Positions 1 through 5,772 of a stretch of DNA of 7,872 nucleotides are shown here, piece after piece. The stretch is taken from positions 1-7,872 of the forward strand of contig JAUNXW010000071.1 in NCBI GenBank assembly GCA_030539595.1, read 5' to 3'. The notes beneath the pieces are model-generated. The model did no database searches. It worked only from the letters and a program-made list of their open reading frames with translations, and was not told where the DNA came from. Source of the DNA: Methanocorpusculum sp. GTDB lineage: Archaea; Halobacteriota; Methanomicrobia; Methanomicrobiales; Methanocorpusculaceae. The position numbers and the translations under genes were made by a program. Within the stretch, counting starts at the first letter, position 1, and the number at the start of each line of letters is the position of its first letter.

Positions 1-581
1 ATCTTTTTGATTGTATCATCATCTGATTCATTTTCGCGGCAGACTTTCATGGCATTGTCAAAATTACCTCTGCGTCTGTAAATATCTGCCAAAAGACACG
101 CACACATATCTTCATTTAATGATAATTCATCCGAAAAAGACAGAAGAATATTTGATGCATACAAACGGAACTCATCCGCATTAACCTTATCTCCCCTGTC
201 ATCACATGCCCATGCAGCCGATAAAAATTTAATTAAGGCACTGTCAGAATTTTTTTCAGCCTCAAATTTTATCAAAGCACTCTTAAAATAAGAAGCCGCA
301 AGACTGTTCATACCCGTCTTCGCGGAATTTTCATTAACACTGACATAATCCTCGCTCTTTAAATAAGAAATAATATCAGGAGTTGCCTCACCGATATCAT
401 CCGATGCATAATGACAGTTCGGACACTCCATAATCTTAAGTTCAAGCGTATAACGTTCAAGCGGTGCGGGACGTGTATCCAAATCCTGACTTCCGAAAGA
501 ACAAGTCGATGTCAATACCCTGTGTTTTGACTTTGTGCCGCACACAGCACAAGTAACCTCAATTTCTTCAAACGTTGTCAT
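1..581 (-). CDS. DUF2225-like zinc-ribbon/TPR-like protein (partial, 3' end outside window)
   Basis: The reading frame is open on the minus strand from an ATG at 581 to the window edge, giving 193 complete codons without a stop. The N-terminus carries two cysteine pairs, CAVC (residues 11-14) and CPNC (53-56, followed by HYAS), spaced like a zinc ribbon. The stretch between and after them resembles the cysteine-rich N-terminus of DUF2225 proteins. Downstream the protein is helical and alanine-rich, with a TPR-like segment near residues 163-181 (LADIYRRRGNFDNA). No signal peptide or membrane segment is visible, so it is probably cytosolic. The start is supported by a GAGGT Shine-Dalgarno six bases upstream, which overlaps the stop of the AAA+ gene. 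It lies 8 bases after that gene and is almost certainly cotranscribed and coupled with it. Its function is unknown; metal binding and protein-protein contacts are inferred. The family name is a resemblance from memory, not a search result. Confidence 0.7.
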   Translation of the reverse strand, partial: MTTFEEIEVTCAVCGTKSKHRVLTSTCSFGSQDLDTRPAPLERYTLELKIMECPNCHYASDDIGEATPDIISYLKSEDYVSVNENSAKTGMNSLAASYFKSALIKFEAEKNSDSALIKFLSAAWACDDRGDKVNADEFRLYASNILLSFSDELSLNEDMCACLLADIYRRRGNFDNAMKVCRENESDDDTIKK

Positions 582-586
582 TAATT

Positions 587-591
587 ACCTC
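587..591 (-). promoter_or_regulatory. Shine-Dalgarno overlapping upstream stop codon
   Basis: On the minus strand the junction reads TGAGGTAATTAATG. The TGA stop of the AAA+ gene shares its last two bases with the GAGGT ribosome site of the next gene. This fixes the start of the zinc/TPR protein at 581 and suggests terminating ribosomes reinitiate there. Confidence 0.7.
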
Positions 592-2293
592 ACTGATAAG
601 CTCTGTCCATCTGATTTAAGTAAACAGATGATGTTACAGAATTTATATCTTCTGTATCGCTTTTCTTTGAACTTGCATATCTTCCGTAAGTCTCAGCAAG
701 TTCCCTGCACGCATGAATTTCATCAGCTCTTCTCTCAGTCAGGGGTTTTGAAGACTTAATCGCATCAGCAACATCACTTGCAAGAAGAACCTTATCTCTT
801 GCAAATGAATGAATCAGTGCCTCATGCACTGCACTTTCAATTTCAGCACCGGAATAACCTCTGGAAACATCTGCAAGCAAATCCATCTCTGATTTACTGA
901 ACAGTTTCTTATCCGCTTTTTTAAGATGAATTGAAAGAATTTCTTTACGTTCATCTTTATTGGGCAAATCAATAAAGAACGTTTCATCAAACCTTCCTTT
1001 ACGCATAATCTCCGAAGGCAGTTTTTTAACACTGTTAGCCGTTGCCACAATAAACACCTCAGCCTCTCTTTCCTGCATCCATGAAATAAAAGTGCCGAAC
1101 ACATGCGCCGTAGCTCCGTGATCTCCATCGCTTGAGGGACTGTTTCCCGCAAGACCTTTTTCAATTTCATCAATCCATAGGACACACGGAGCAACAGAAT
1201 CAACACAGGCTAAAGCATTTCTCATATTTTCTTCGGACTGACCAACCCACTGACCGAACATTCTCCCGAAATCCAACAGAACTAACGGATAATTCAGTGT
1301 TTTTGCAACAGTCTTAGCCGCAAGAGATTTGCCTGTTCCGGGAGGTCCTATAAGAAGAATACCCTTCGGAGTTTTTATGCGATATTTTTTCGCTTCAGGA
1401 CTGAATGCTTCTTTTCTGTATTCAATCCACTCCTTAAGTTTATCAAGCCCCCCAACATCATCAAATGTAGAATCACATTCATAATATTGAAGCAGACCGC
1501 TGTCGTTGATTAACTGTTTCTTTGCTTTGATTATCAAAGGAACCTCATCTTTAGTAAGTTTACCTGTGGTAACGACCGCTTCGGAATATGCACGTCTTGC
1601 TTCGCTGAGCGTAAGCCCCAGAGCTGCTTTTACAAGGGCATCTGATTTATCAAATTTACCATTATAGAAACAGAAATTTTTAGCGGTATCGTCTAAAACA
1701 TTTCTTAATGCTTCTTCATCTGGAAAATGGCATTCAATCAAAGCAACATCATGTATCAGTTCAAGCGGTATTTTTGCAACAGGCTGAACCAGAATCAGAG
1801 TTCTGTCTTTTAATCCGGACTGTGCAACCATCTTGATTGAACTGATTATATCCGCGTTCGGCATTATTCCAGAGGTATTGGTCTGCATGTCTTCCATTAC
1901 AAGAATGGTACAGTTTTGTTTTGGGTCGATAAACCATTGAATCGCCGATTCTTCACTCTTTGGAAGCAGACCATCTGATTTTTCATAATCATGACCTGAC
2001 TCGGCATGTTTTTTTAATTCGTACTCATACTCTATTGCCTGTTCAAGCAGTGATTTTTCTGATTTCTTCAATCTGTTTTTTGAATCATCCGGCGGAGGCT
2101 CAAATATACACGGTTTGGTTTTTGCCGCAACAACACCTTGTGCTTTGTTCCAAAAGTAAACATGGCGTTCGTATTTTTCAGCAGCCTCGGTTACTTTTGA
2201 TTTAATATATTCCGGGTCTGAAGTTACAATCTGAATTACCGGAGTTCTTGCTTTGATAAGCATTAATAACTTATCTTCAATGTTGTTTGGCAT
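590..2293 (-). CDS. Ycf46-like AAA+ ATPase
   Basis: This 567-residue protein has an N-terminal domain of about 260 residues and a C-terminal AAA+ module. Seen in the sequence: Walker A GPPGTGKS (316-323), Walker B VLWIDEIEKG (371-380, with D375 and E376), sensor 1 VATAN (416-420), the second region of homology RKGRFDE (431-437) and the sensor-2 motif SGAE (491-494). The WIDEIEKG motif, followed by a Gly/Ser/Asp-rich loop and VFGTFISWMQE, is typical of the Ycf46 (slr0374) branch rather than CDC48 or the proteasomal ATPases. The N-terminal segment on arginine-proline-isoleucine (KARTPVIQIVTSDPE) also fits that branch. Residues 70-110 form a charged insertion. Cyanobacterial and plastid relatives have been linked to regulation of photosynthesis and carbon uptake; the archaeal role is unknown. 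Start: an in-frame ATG at 2308 would place GAGGTG inside the gene, whereas ATG at 2293 has GAGGTG seven bases upstream, so I chose 2293. The protein is soluble and probably a hexameric remodelling ATPase (inference). Confidence 0.88.
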   Translation of the reverse strand: MPNNIEDKLLMLIKARTPVIQIVTSDPEYIKSKVTEAAEKYERHVYFWNKAQGVVAAKTKPCIFEPPPDDSKNRLKKSEKSLLEQAIEYEYELKKHAESGHDYEKSDGLLPKSEESAIQWFIDPKQNCTILVMEDMQTNTSGIMPNADIISSIKMVAQSGLKDRTLILVQPVAKIPLELIHDVALIECHFPDEEALRNVLDDTAKNFCFYNGKFDKSDALVKAALGLTLSEARRAYSEAVVTTGKLTKDEVPLIIKAKKQLINDSGLLQYYECDSTFDDVGGLDKLKEWIEYRKEAFSPEAKKYRIKTPKGILLIGPPGTGKSLAAKTVAKTLNYPLVLLDFGRMFGQWVGQSEENMRNALACVDSVAPCVLWIDEIEKGLAGNSPSSDGDHGATAHVFGTFISWMQEREAEVFIVATANSVKKLPSEIMRKGRFDETFFIDLPNKDERKEILSIHLKKADKKLFSKSEMDLLADVSRGYSGAEIESAVHEALIHSFARDKVLLASDVADAIKSSKPLTERRADEIHACRELAETYGRYASSKKSDTEDINSVTSSVYLNQMDRAYQ

Positions 2294-2300
2294 TTTTTTA

Positions 2301-2306
2301 CACCTC
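2301..2306 (-). promoter_or_regulatory. Shine-Dalgarno that decides the AAA+ gene start
   Basis: The minus strand reads GAGGTG, then seven bases, then the ATG at 2293. The upstream in-frame ATG at 2308 overlaps this motif and has no ribosome site of its own, so the shorter protein is preferred. Confidence 0.65.
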
Positions 2307-2336
2307 ATGTTTTTCAGGAATCATAGTGACAATTGA

Positions 2337-2345
2337 ATATTTTAT
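2337..2345 (-). promoter_or_regulatory. Candidate TATA box of the AAA+ / zinc protein operon
   Basis: The minus strand reads ATAAAATAT, preceded by an A-rich stretch, about 45-50 bases before the ATG at 2293. Transcription would start near 2314, leaving a short leader that contains the GAGGTG site. The spacing fits archaeal promoters, but many AT-rich words are present here, so this is only one candidate. Confidence 0.3.
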
Positions 2346-2606
2346 TTCATAACATGTATGAATTCTATTCAATGCTGCTTGTGATGCCTTACAACATATT
2401 CTGTCATTATATTGATATAAATATTTGTAACCAATTTGGATTATAATTTTAGAGGTAATTTTATTGTCAGTGGCTAACAACATAAATAAACCATAATTAT
2501 TTCATAAATATATTGTGATTAATCATATATTTAATACATCAACGCGCACCAAATAAAAATTATAATCATCAAATTTAACTTCAAAAAATATCATACTAAA
2601 TTGGAT

Positions 2607-2616
2607 AATATATTTA
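2607..2616 (+). promoter_or_regulatory. Candidate TATA box of the unrecognised gene
   Basis: AATATATTTA lies about 38 bases before the ATG at 2650. A start of transcription roughly 27 bases downstream of its centre would leave a leader of about 12 bases. That fits the absence of any Shine-Dalgarno sequence before this gene and suggests near-leaderless translation. Confidence 0.35.
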
Positions 2617-2649
2617 TGTGCGTGCATCCAAATGATATATGAAATTTAG

Positions 2650-3243
2650 ATGAATAAGTCCCAATATATGATATCTGTGTCGTTCAGCAATGATGACAAT
2701 CAGAGAAAAAGAATAGACTATGCAATAAAAAGATGGCGTGATAAAAAAGGTGATAACTCGATAATAATACCCAAACAGACAACAGTAATGTGTTTTGACG
2801 GGACTCAAAAAGATTTAACCGAGTTTTTAAGCGACTTAAATACCAGAATATATATAAAAGACAATAATAATGAAGATGACATCTCTGAGATTGTCAAAAT
2901 ATACAAACAGGATGATAATAAAAAATATATCTCTGATTTAAAATCCTGCACATTATTTTTCTCGGACGATAAATTAAGTATGACCAATCTGATAAAATGT
3001 ATGGACAACTCTGTAAGTCAATTGCCCAATACAGTAAAAGATAAGAAAGACAATAAAATATTTTATTCTGTTTTCAGCAGAAAAGGCAAAGCTGAAATTA
3101 TTCCGTTTGTAAATGAAAAAACAAACACACTTGAACTTACTGTTAACAGTTATGACGAAAATACATGTGATTTTATTGCTGACAAAATCCATAATGAGAT
3201 GCAGTCAAAAATTGAATTTACCAAAGAAATAATTAATGAATAA
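2650..3243 (+). CDS. Unrecognised soluble protein, 197 residues
   Basis: I do not recognise this protein. It is rich in Lys, Asn, Asp and Ile, with no signal peptide and no hydrophobic segment long enough to cross a membrane. An N-terminal block (residues 8-29) reads like a beta strand followed by a basic helix, with key residues SFS, RKRIDYAIKRW. Residues 36-67 could form strand-turn-strand plus a helix, then comes an acidic/Asn patch DNNNEDD (71-77). The C-terminal half alternates predicted strands and helices. A stop codon (TAG) lies directly before the ATG, so the gene cannot start further upstream; the next in-frame ATG is at codon 7. No Shine-Dalgarno is visible. The codons are far more A/T-ended (AAT, AAA, ATA) than those of purC or the CoA genes, suggesting recent acquisition or a lineage-specific orphan. 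It stands alone, divergent from the AAA+ gene and in tandem with purC. It is probably real because the frame is long and its minus-strand alternatives are short. Confidence 0.6.
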   Translation: MNKSQYMISVSFSNDDNQRKRIDYAIKRWRDKKGDNSIIIPKQTTVMCFDGTQKDLTEFLSDLNTRIYIKDNNNEDDISEIVKIYKQDDNKKYISDLKSCTLFFSDDKLSMTNLIKCMDNSVSQLPNTVKDKKDNKIFYSVFSRKGKAEIIPFVNEKTNTLELTVNSYDENTCDFIADKIHNEMQSKIEFTKEIINE

Positions 3244-3251
3244 TTGTGCGG

Positions 3252-3259
3252 ATAAAATA
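3252..3259 (+). promoter_or_regulatory. Candidate TATA box of purC
   Basis: ATAAAATA occurs 8 bases after the preceding stop codon. Transcription would start near 3280, inside the inverted repeat at 3264-3301, leaving a leader of about 85 bases. A second AT-rich word closer to the gene (AAATAAATAA, 3351-3360) is too near the ATG for a normal leader. The assignment is tentative. Confidence 0.25.
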
Positions 3260-3263
3260 ATCG

Positions 3264-3301
3264 AGTTTGTCCAGCGGATTCACATGACGATTGGACAAAC
3301 T
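3264..3301. repeat. Perfect 10-bp inverted repeat (hairpin or operator)
   Basis: AGTTTGTCCA (3264-3273) and TGGACAAACT (3292-3301) are perfect reverse complements around an 18-base spacer. A G-U pair could extend the stem at each end in RNA. It begins 20 bases after the stop of the unrecognised gene and ends 63 bases before purC. It could be a processing or termination hairpin for the former, or an operator or leader structure for the latter. Only a short T run (TTT) follows, so it is not a strong intrinsic terminator. Confidence 0.6.
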
Positions 3302-3364
3302 TTCAATAATGGCTGTGTCCCATGCTAACTATTATCACACATCGCGGCAAATAAATAATCCGAA

Positions 3365-4075
3365 ATGTCTGAAGGAAATCTTCTTTACAAAGGCAAAGCA
3401 AAATCGGTCTTTGCTGCAGATGACAGCAATGTTTTGAGTGTTGTATTCAGAGACGACATCACAGCGCTTGACGGACTTAAGAAGAACACCTTCGAGGGAA
3501 AAGGCGCATGCAACGCGAAAGTCACCGCATATTTTTACCCAATCTTAGAAAAAAACGGTGTTCCAACACACTTCATAAAATCAGTAAACGAGACAACCCA
3601 GCTGGTCAGAAAACTGAAAATGATACCTCTTGAAGTTGTTGTCAGAAACAGAGCGGCAGGATCTCTTGTCAGAAATTACGGATTTACCGAAGGTCAGTAT
3701 CTTGAAAAACCCATAATAGTCATGGACTTAAAAGACGACAGCCGTCATGACCCAATGATTAACGATGACATAATTCTCGCGCTCAAATTTGTAACCGAAA
3801 CCGAACTTGCCGAAATTAAACGGCTCGCTCTTCTCGTAAACAAAATCCTCAAAGAAAACCTTGCAGAAAAAAATATTGATTTAATAGACATGAAACTTGA
3901 GTTCGGAAAAGATAACGAAGGACTCATCCGTTTAGGCGATGAAATCTCAATGGACTCATTAAGGCTCTGGGACAAAGGAGAAATCTGCGCTTCAATGGAC
4001 AAAGACATCTACAGAAAAGACAAAGGCGATGTCATGGAAGTCTACAGAAAAACAGTTGAAAGAATTGTGAATTAA
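3365..4075 (+). CDS. purC: Phosphoribosylaminoimidazole-succinocarboxamide synthase (SAICAR synthetase)
   Basis: This enzyme joins aspartate to CAIR using ATP, giving SAICAR, in de novo purine synthesis in the cytosol. The 236-residue length is normal for the single-domain PurC family. Visible motifs are the N-terminal LYKGKAKSVF nucleotide-binding segment (7-16), signature 1 around PLEVVVRNRAAGS (88-100) with R94 and the G99-S100 pair, signature 2 IDMKLEFG (174-181) with D175 and K177, and the GDEISMDSLRLWD block (191-203). All key positions look intact. There is no clear Shine-Dalgarno before the ATG, but the protein begins exactly where the family does, so the start is well supported. No other purine gene is in the window, so purC stands apart from purS/purQ/purL here. 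It converges with the rfcS-like gene; their stop codons overlap. Confidence 0.96.
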   Translation: MSEGNLLYKGKAKSVFAADDSNVLSVVFRDDITALDGLKKNTFEGKGACNAKVTAYFYPILEKNGVPTHFIKSVNETTQLVRKLKMIPLEVVVRNRAAGSLVRNYGFTEGQYLEKPIIVMDLKDDSRHDPMINDDIILALKFVTETELAEIKRLALLVNKILKENLAEKNIDLIDMKLEFGKDNEGLIRLGDEISMDSLRLWDKGEICASMDKDIYRKDKGDVMEVYRKTVERIVN

Positions 4076-5052
4076 ACGGATTCACAAAGTTCTGCAATGA
4101 ATGCATTCATCTGAATGAATTCATTGCCGCCCGTTCTTATTTTTAAATCATAATCCGCAAAAATCAGAGCCGATTCGGGCGTCATGTCGCCGAACTCGTT
4201 TCTTATTAAAAGCAGAACATCAGAAGCCGAAAGCCCGTACTGAACCTGAAGGTCTTCTGCAATTTTCTGTGCCGCCGTCATCTGATGATTACGGCAAAGC
4301 GAAACACACTCGTTTGCAAGAACCGACGTTTCCGTCTTTGAAATATCCGCAAGATTTGTAACCCCGTGAAGCGCCATAATCTCAAGCCAGACCATAGCCT
4401 TTCTCAAATCTCCCGCGGATGCAAGAATAATCATCTCAAGATTTTCCGATGAAACTTTATCCGTGCAGTTCTCTTTTTCAAGAACCATCTTCAGATGATT
4501 CCGCATTGTGTTTTCCTCTATCGGAAGGAAATAAAGAGGAACACATCTTGAACGAATCGGGTCAATCAAAGATGCAAGAGACTCTGTAACAAAAACGAAA
4601 CGGCAGGTCTTACTGTATTTTTCCATGATTCTGCGAAGAGCCGCCTGAGCATCTTTGGGTAAATCACCCGCACCGTCAAAAATTATAATTCTGAAAGGTG
4701 CTGAAAGCGGCTGAAGAGATGCATGCCATTTTACGATGTGCTTGAAGTTTGCGATAACAGATTTGTTTTTCTGATAAAGATGAGAGAACTTTTCGTTCTG
4801 AGAAAGATAATCATGACCCTGCGAAAACATCACTGCTACCGGAAGCACGGTTGTATTTTCTGCCGAGCCTTCAATGAAAAACTGTTTTGAAAAAATATCA
4901 AGTGCACAGGATTTTCCGACACCGCTTCTACCGATTATCATTAAATGCGGCAGGTTGCCTGCTTCTGCATAAGATGAAAGTCTTCCCGCAGGACTTTTTT
5001 GTCCGAGAATTTCAGCGTAAGACTGCGGTCTGTATTTTTCAATCCAGAGCAT
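4072..5052 (-). CDS. Diverged replication factor C small-subunit-like clamp loader protein
   Basis: The 326-residue length and layout match archaeal RFC small subunits, which load the PCNA clamp on DNA. Seen: the N-terminal LWIEKYRP box (2-9) and ILGQ (15-18), Walker A GRSGVGKS (41-48), QAALRRIME (136-144), the SRC arginine-finger motif (168-170) and sensor 2 GDLRKAM (214-220). Three positions are odd. Walker B reads IIIFDGAGD (122-130) where the family has DEAD, so the catalytic glutamate is replaced by glycine. Sensor 1 has Glu157 where Asn is usual. Walker A has lost the PP-T pattern but keeps Lys47 and Ser48. This looks like a subunit that offers its arginine finger to a neighbour but hydrolyses ATP poorly, comparable in idea to eukaryotic RFC5 or an RfcS2-type paralogue. 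A canonical RfcS would be expected elsewhere in the genome. An in-frame stop just upstream fixes the start. It overlaps the PPS gene by 14 bases and is the last gene of the CoA operon. Confidence 0.85.
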   Translation of the reverse strand: MLWIEKYRPQSYAEILGQKSPAGRLSSYAEAGNLPHLMIIGRSGVGKSCALDIFSKQFFIEGSAENTTVLPVAVMFSQGHDYLSQNEKFSHLYQKNKSVIANFKHIVKWHASLQPLSAPFRIIIFDGAGDLPKDAQAALRRIMEKYSKTCRFVFVTESLASLIDPIRSRCVPLYFLPIEENTMRNHLKMVLEKENCTDKVSSENLEMIILASAGDLRKAMVWLEIMALHGVTNLADISKTETSVLANECVSLCRNHQMTAAQKIAEDLQVQYGLSASDVLLLIRNEFGDMTPESALIFADYDLKIRTGGNEFIQMNAFIAELCESV

Positions 5053-5770
5053 TATTCAAAAATACCTCAATATCTCTTATAGCGCCTTTGAGAATTGCTT
5101 TATTATCAATTTCAGGGAAGGCAACCTCTGTTCCTTTCAGTCTTCTGCATTCTGCGGAGATATTTGGAAGAGCGCGTCTGACTTCATCTACTATAGGCAA
5201 AGTCGCTGTTTTGGATGTTCTGTCAATAGGATTTAAATCCACTGTGATGACATTCTTGCCCATTTTAATCAGCGCTTCACAGCGGTCTCCGTCTTCCAAA
5301 GGAACAAGAACGGTATCGGCTGAGCCTATTCCGTCTGGACAGCAGAGACCTCTGTCGTGCGGTAAATCAACACAGCGCTTTACCTCTCCTTTGTTTAAGA
5401 TACAGCCCGCTTTTTCAAGAACGGCTGAAACTTTATCTATTCTTGCCTGTGTTCTGTGGAAAAGATTTACCTCGACTTCAGCGCCCGAAGCTTTTTGAAG
5501 TTCGGCAATTTCTTCTGCTGCAAGTGCTGCTGTGTTTCCGTTTACGGAAATCACCGCATGTTTTGAAGCAAGCAGAACACGTGCGGCAAGTTTTTCAGCC
5601 GCAAGAGCTGAAGCCGATGTTTTTTCGCCGAACAGGTAATCAAAAGCTTCCCCTCTCCCGTGAGATGTCAGCCCTTCAAAGGAAACAATTCCGTCAAAGG
5701 CTGCCTTGACTAAATTTTCTCTTGTTACAAGCGATACATATCTTGGATGTGATTTTGGAATATCAGACAT
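5039..5770 (-). CDS. 4-phosphopantoate--beta-alanine ligase (phosphopantothenate synthetase, PPS)
   Basis: This is the archaeal enzyme that condenses 4-phosphopantoate with beta-alanine using ATP to give 4'-phosphopantothenate, replacing bacterial PanC plus pantothenate kinase. The 243-residue protein contains the family's hallmark blocks: IPKSHPRYVSL (4-14), GLTSHGRGEAFDYLFGEKT (33-51), SVNGNTAAL (75-83), NLFHRT (102-107) and DLNPIDRTSKTA (178-189). Length and order match the former DUF137 family throughout, with no missing block. An upstream in-frame ATG at 5797 would add nine residues and overlap the PoK gene, but GAGGT lies directly before the ATG at 5770 and the family begins at MSDIPKSHPR, so 5770 is the start. 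It follows PoK by two bases, consistent with a coupled pair acting on consecutive substrates. Confidence 0.95.
   Translation of the reverse strand: MSDIPKSHPRYVSLVTRENLVKAAFDGIVSFEGLTSHGRGEAFDYLFGEKTSASALAAEKLAARVLLASKHAVISVNGNTAALAAEEIAELQKASGAEVEVNLFHRTQARIDKVSAVLEKAGCILNKGEVKRCVDLPHDRGLCCPDGIGSADTVLVPLEDGDRCEALIKMGKNVITVDLNPIDRTSKTATLPIVDEVRRALPNISAECRRLKGTEVAFPEIDNKAILKGAIRDIEVFLNNALD
5064..5068 (-). promoter_or_regulatory. Candidate Shine-Dalgarno of the rfcS-like gene
   Basis: GAGGT on the minus strand lies inside the 3' end of the PPS gene, 11 bases before the ATG at 5052. The spacing is somewhat long. An in-frame TGA between this site and the ATG rules out an earlier start, so translation probably relies partly on ribosomes finishing PPS. 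Confidence 0.4.
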
Positions 5771-5772
5771 TT

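Larger units (their letters stand above)
2294..2649. other. AT-rich divergent intergenic region, no convincing gene
   Basis: About 350 bases separate the divergently transcribed AAA+ gene and the unrecognised 197-residue gene. The region is strongly AT-rich and contains TATA-like boxes for both directions and a perfect 10-bp palindrome TGATTAATCA at 2516-2525, near the middle. The only open frame of note is a 61-codon minus-strand frame at 2298-2483. It has no ribosome site and no recognisable family, so I do not call it a gene. No RNA gene, tandem repeat or mobile-element end was seen. Confidence 0.6.

Noticed and set aside
535..759. 74-codon plus-strand frame
   Set aside because: It is antisense to the 3' end of the AAA+ gene and the 5' end of the zinc protein, both supported by motifs and a coupled joint.
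814..1206. 130-codon minus-strand frame inside the AAA+ gene
   Set aside because: It overlaps the Walker B to sensor-2 region of the ATPase in another frame and has no motif or ribosome site. The AAA+ frame explains this DNA.
2544..2634. Imperfect direct repeat GCGCACCAAAT / TGCATCCAAAT in the divergent region
   Set aside because: Only about 8-9 matching bases with an indel and no third copy, so chance is a sufficient explanation.
2614..3192. Three minus-strand frames (64, 67 and 72 codons) opposite the unrecognised gene
   Set aside because: All are shorter than the plus-strand frame and hydrophobic, as expected from the complement of Lys/Asn/Asp codons. None has a ribosome site.
3264..3301. 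Intrinsic terminator with a T tract
   Set aside because: The stem is followed by only three T before mixed sequence, and archaeal termination relies on T-rich tracts. I keep it as an inverted repeat of unknown role.
4887..5498. 203-codon open frame on the plus strand
   Set aside because: It lies fully antisense to the rfcS-like and PPS genes, both of which have clear family motifs. Its translation is a low-complexity Ser/Leu/Arg/Phe mixture typical of a shadow frame.
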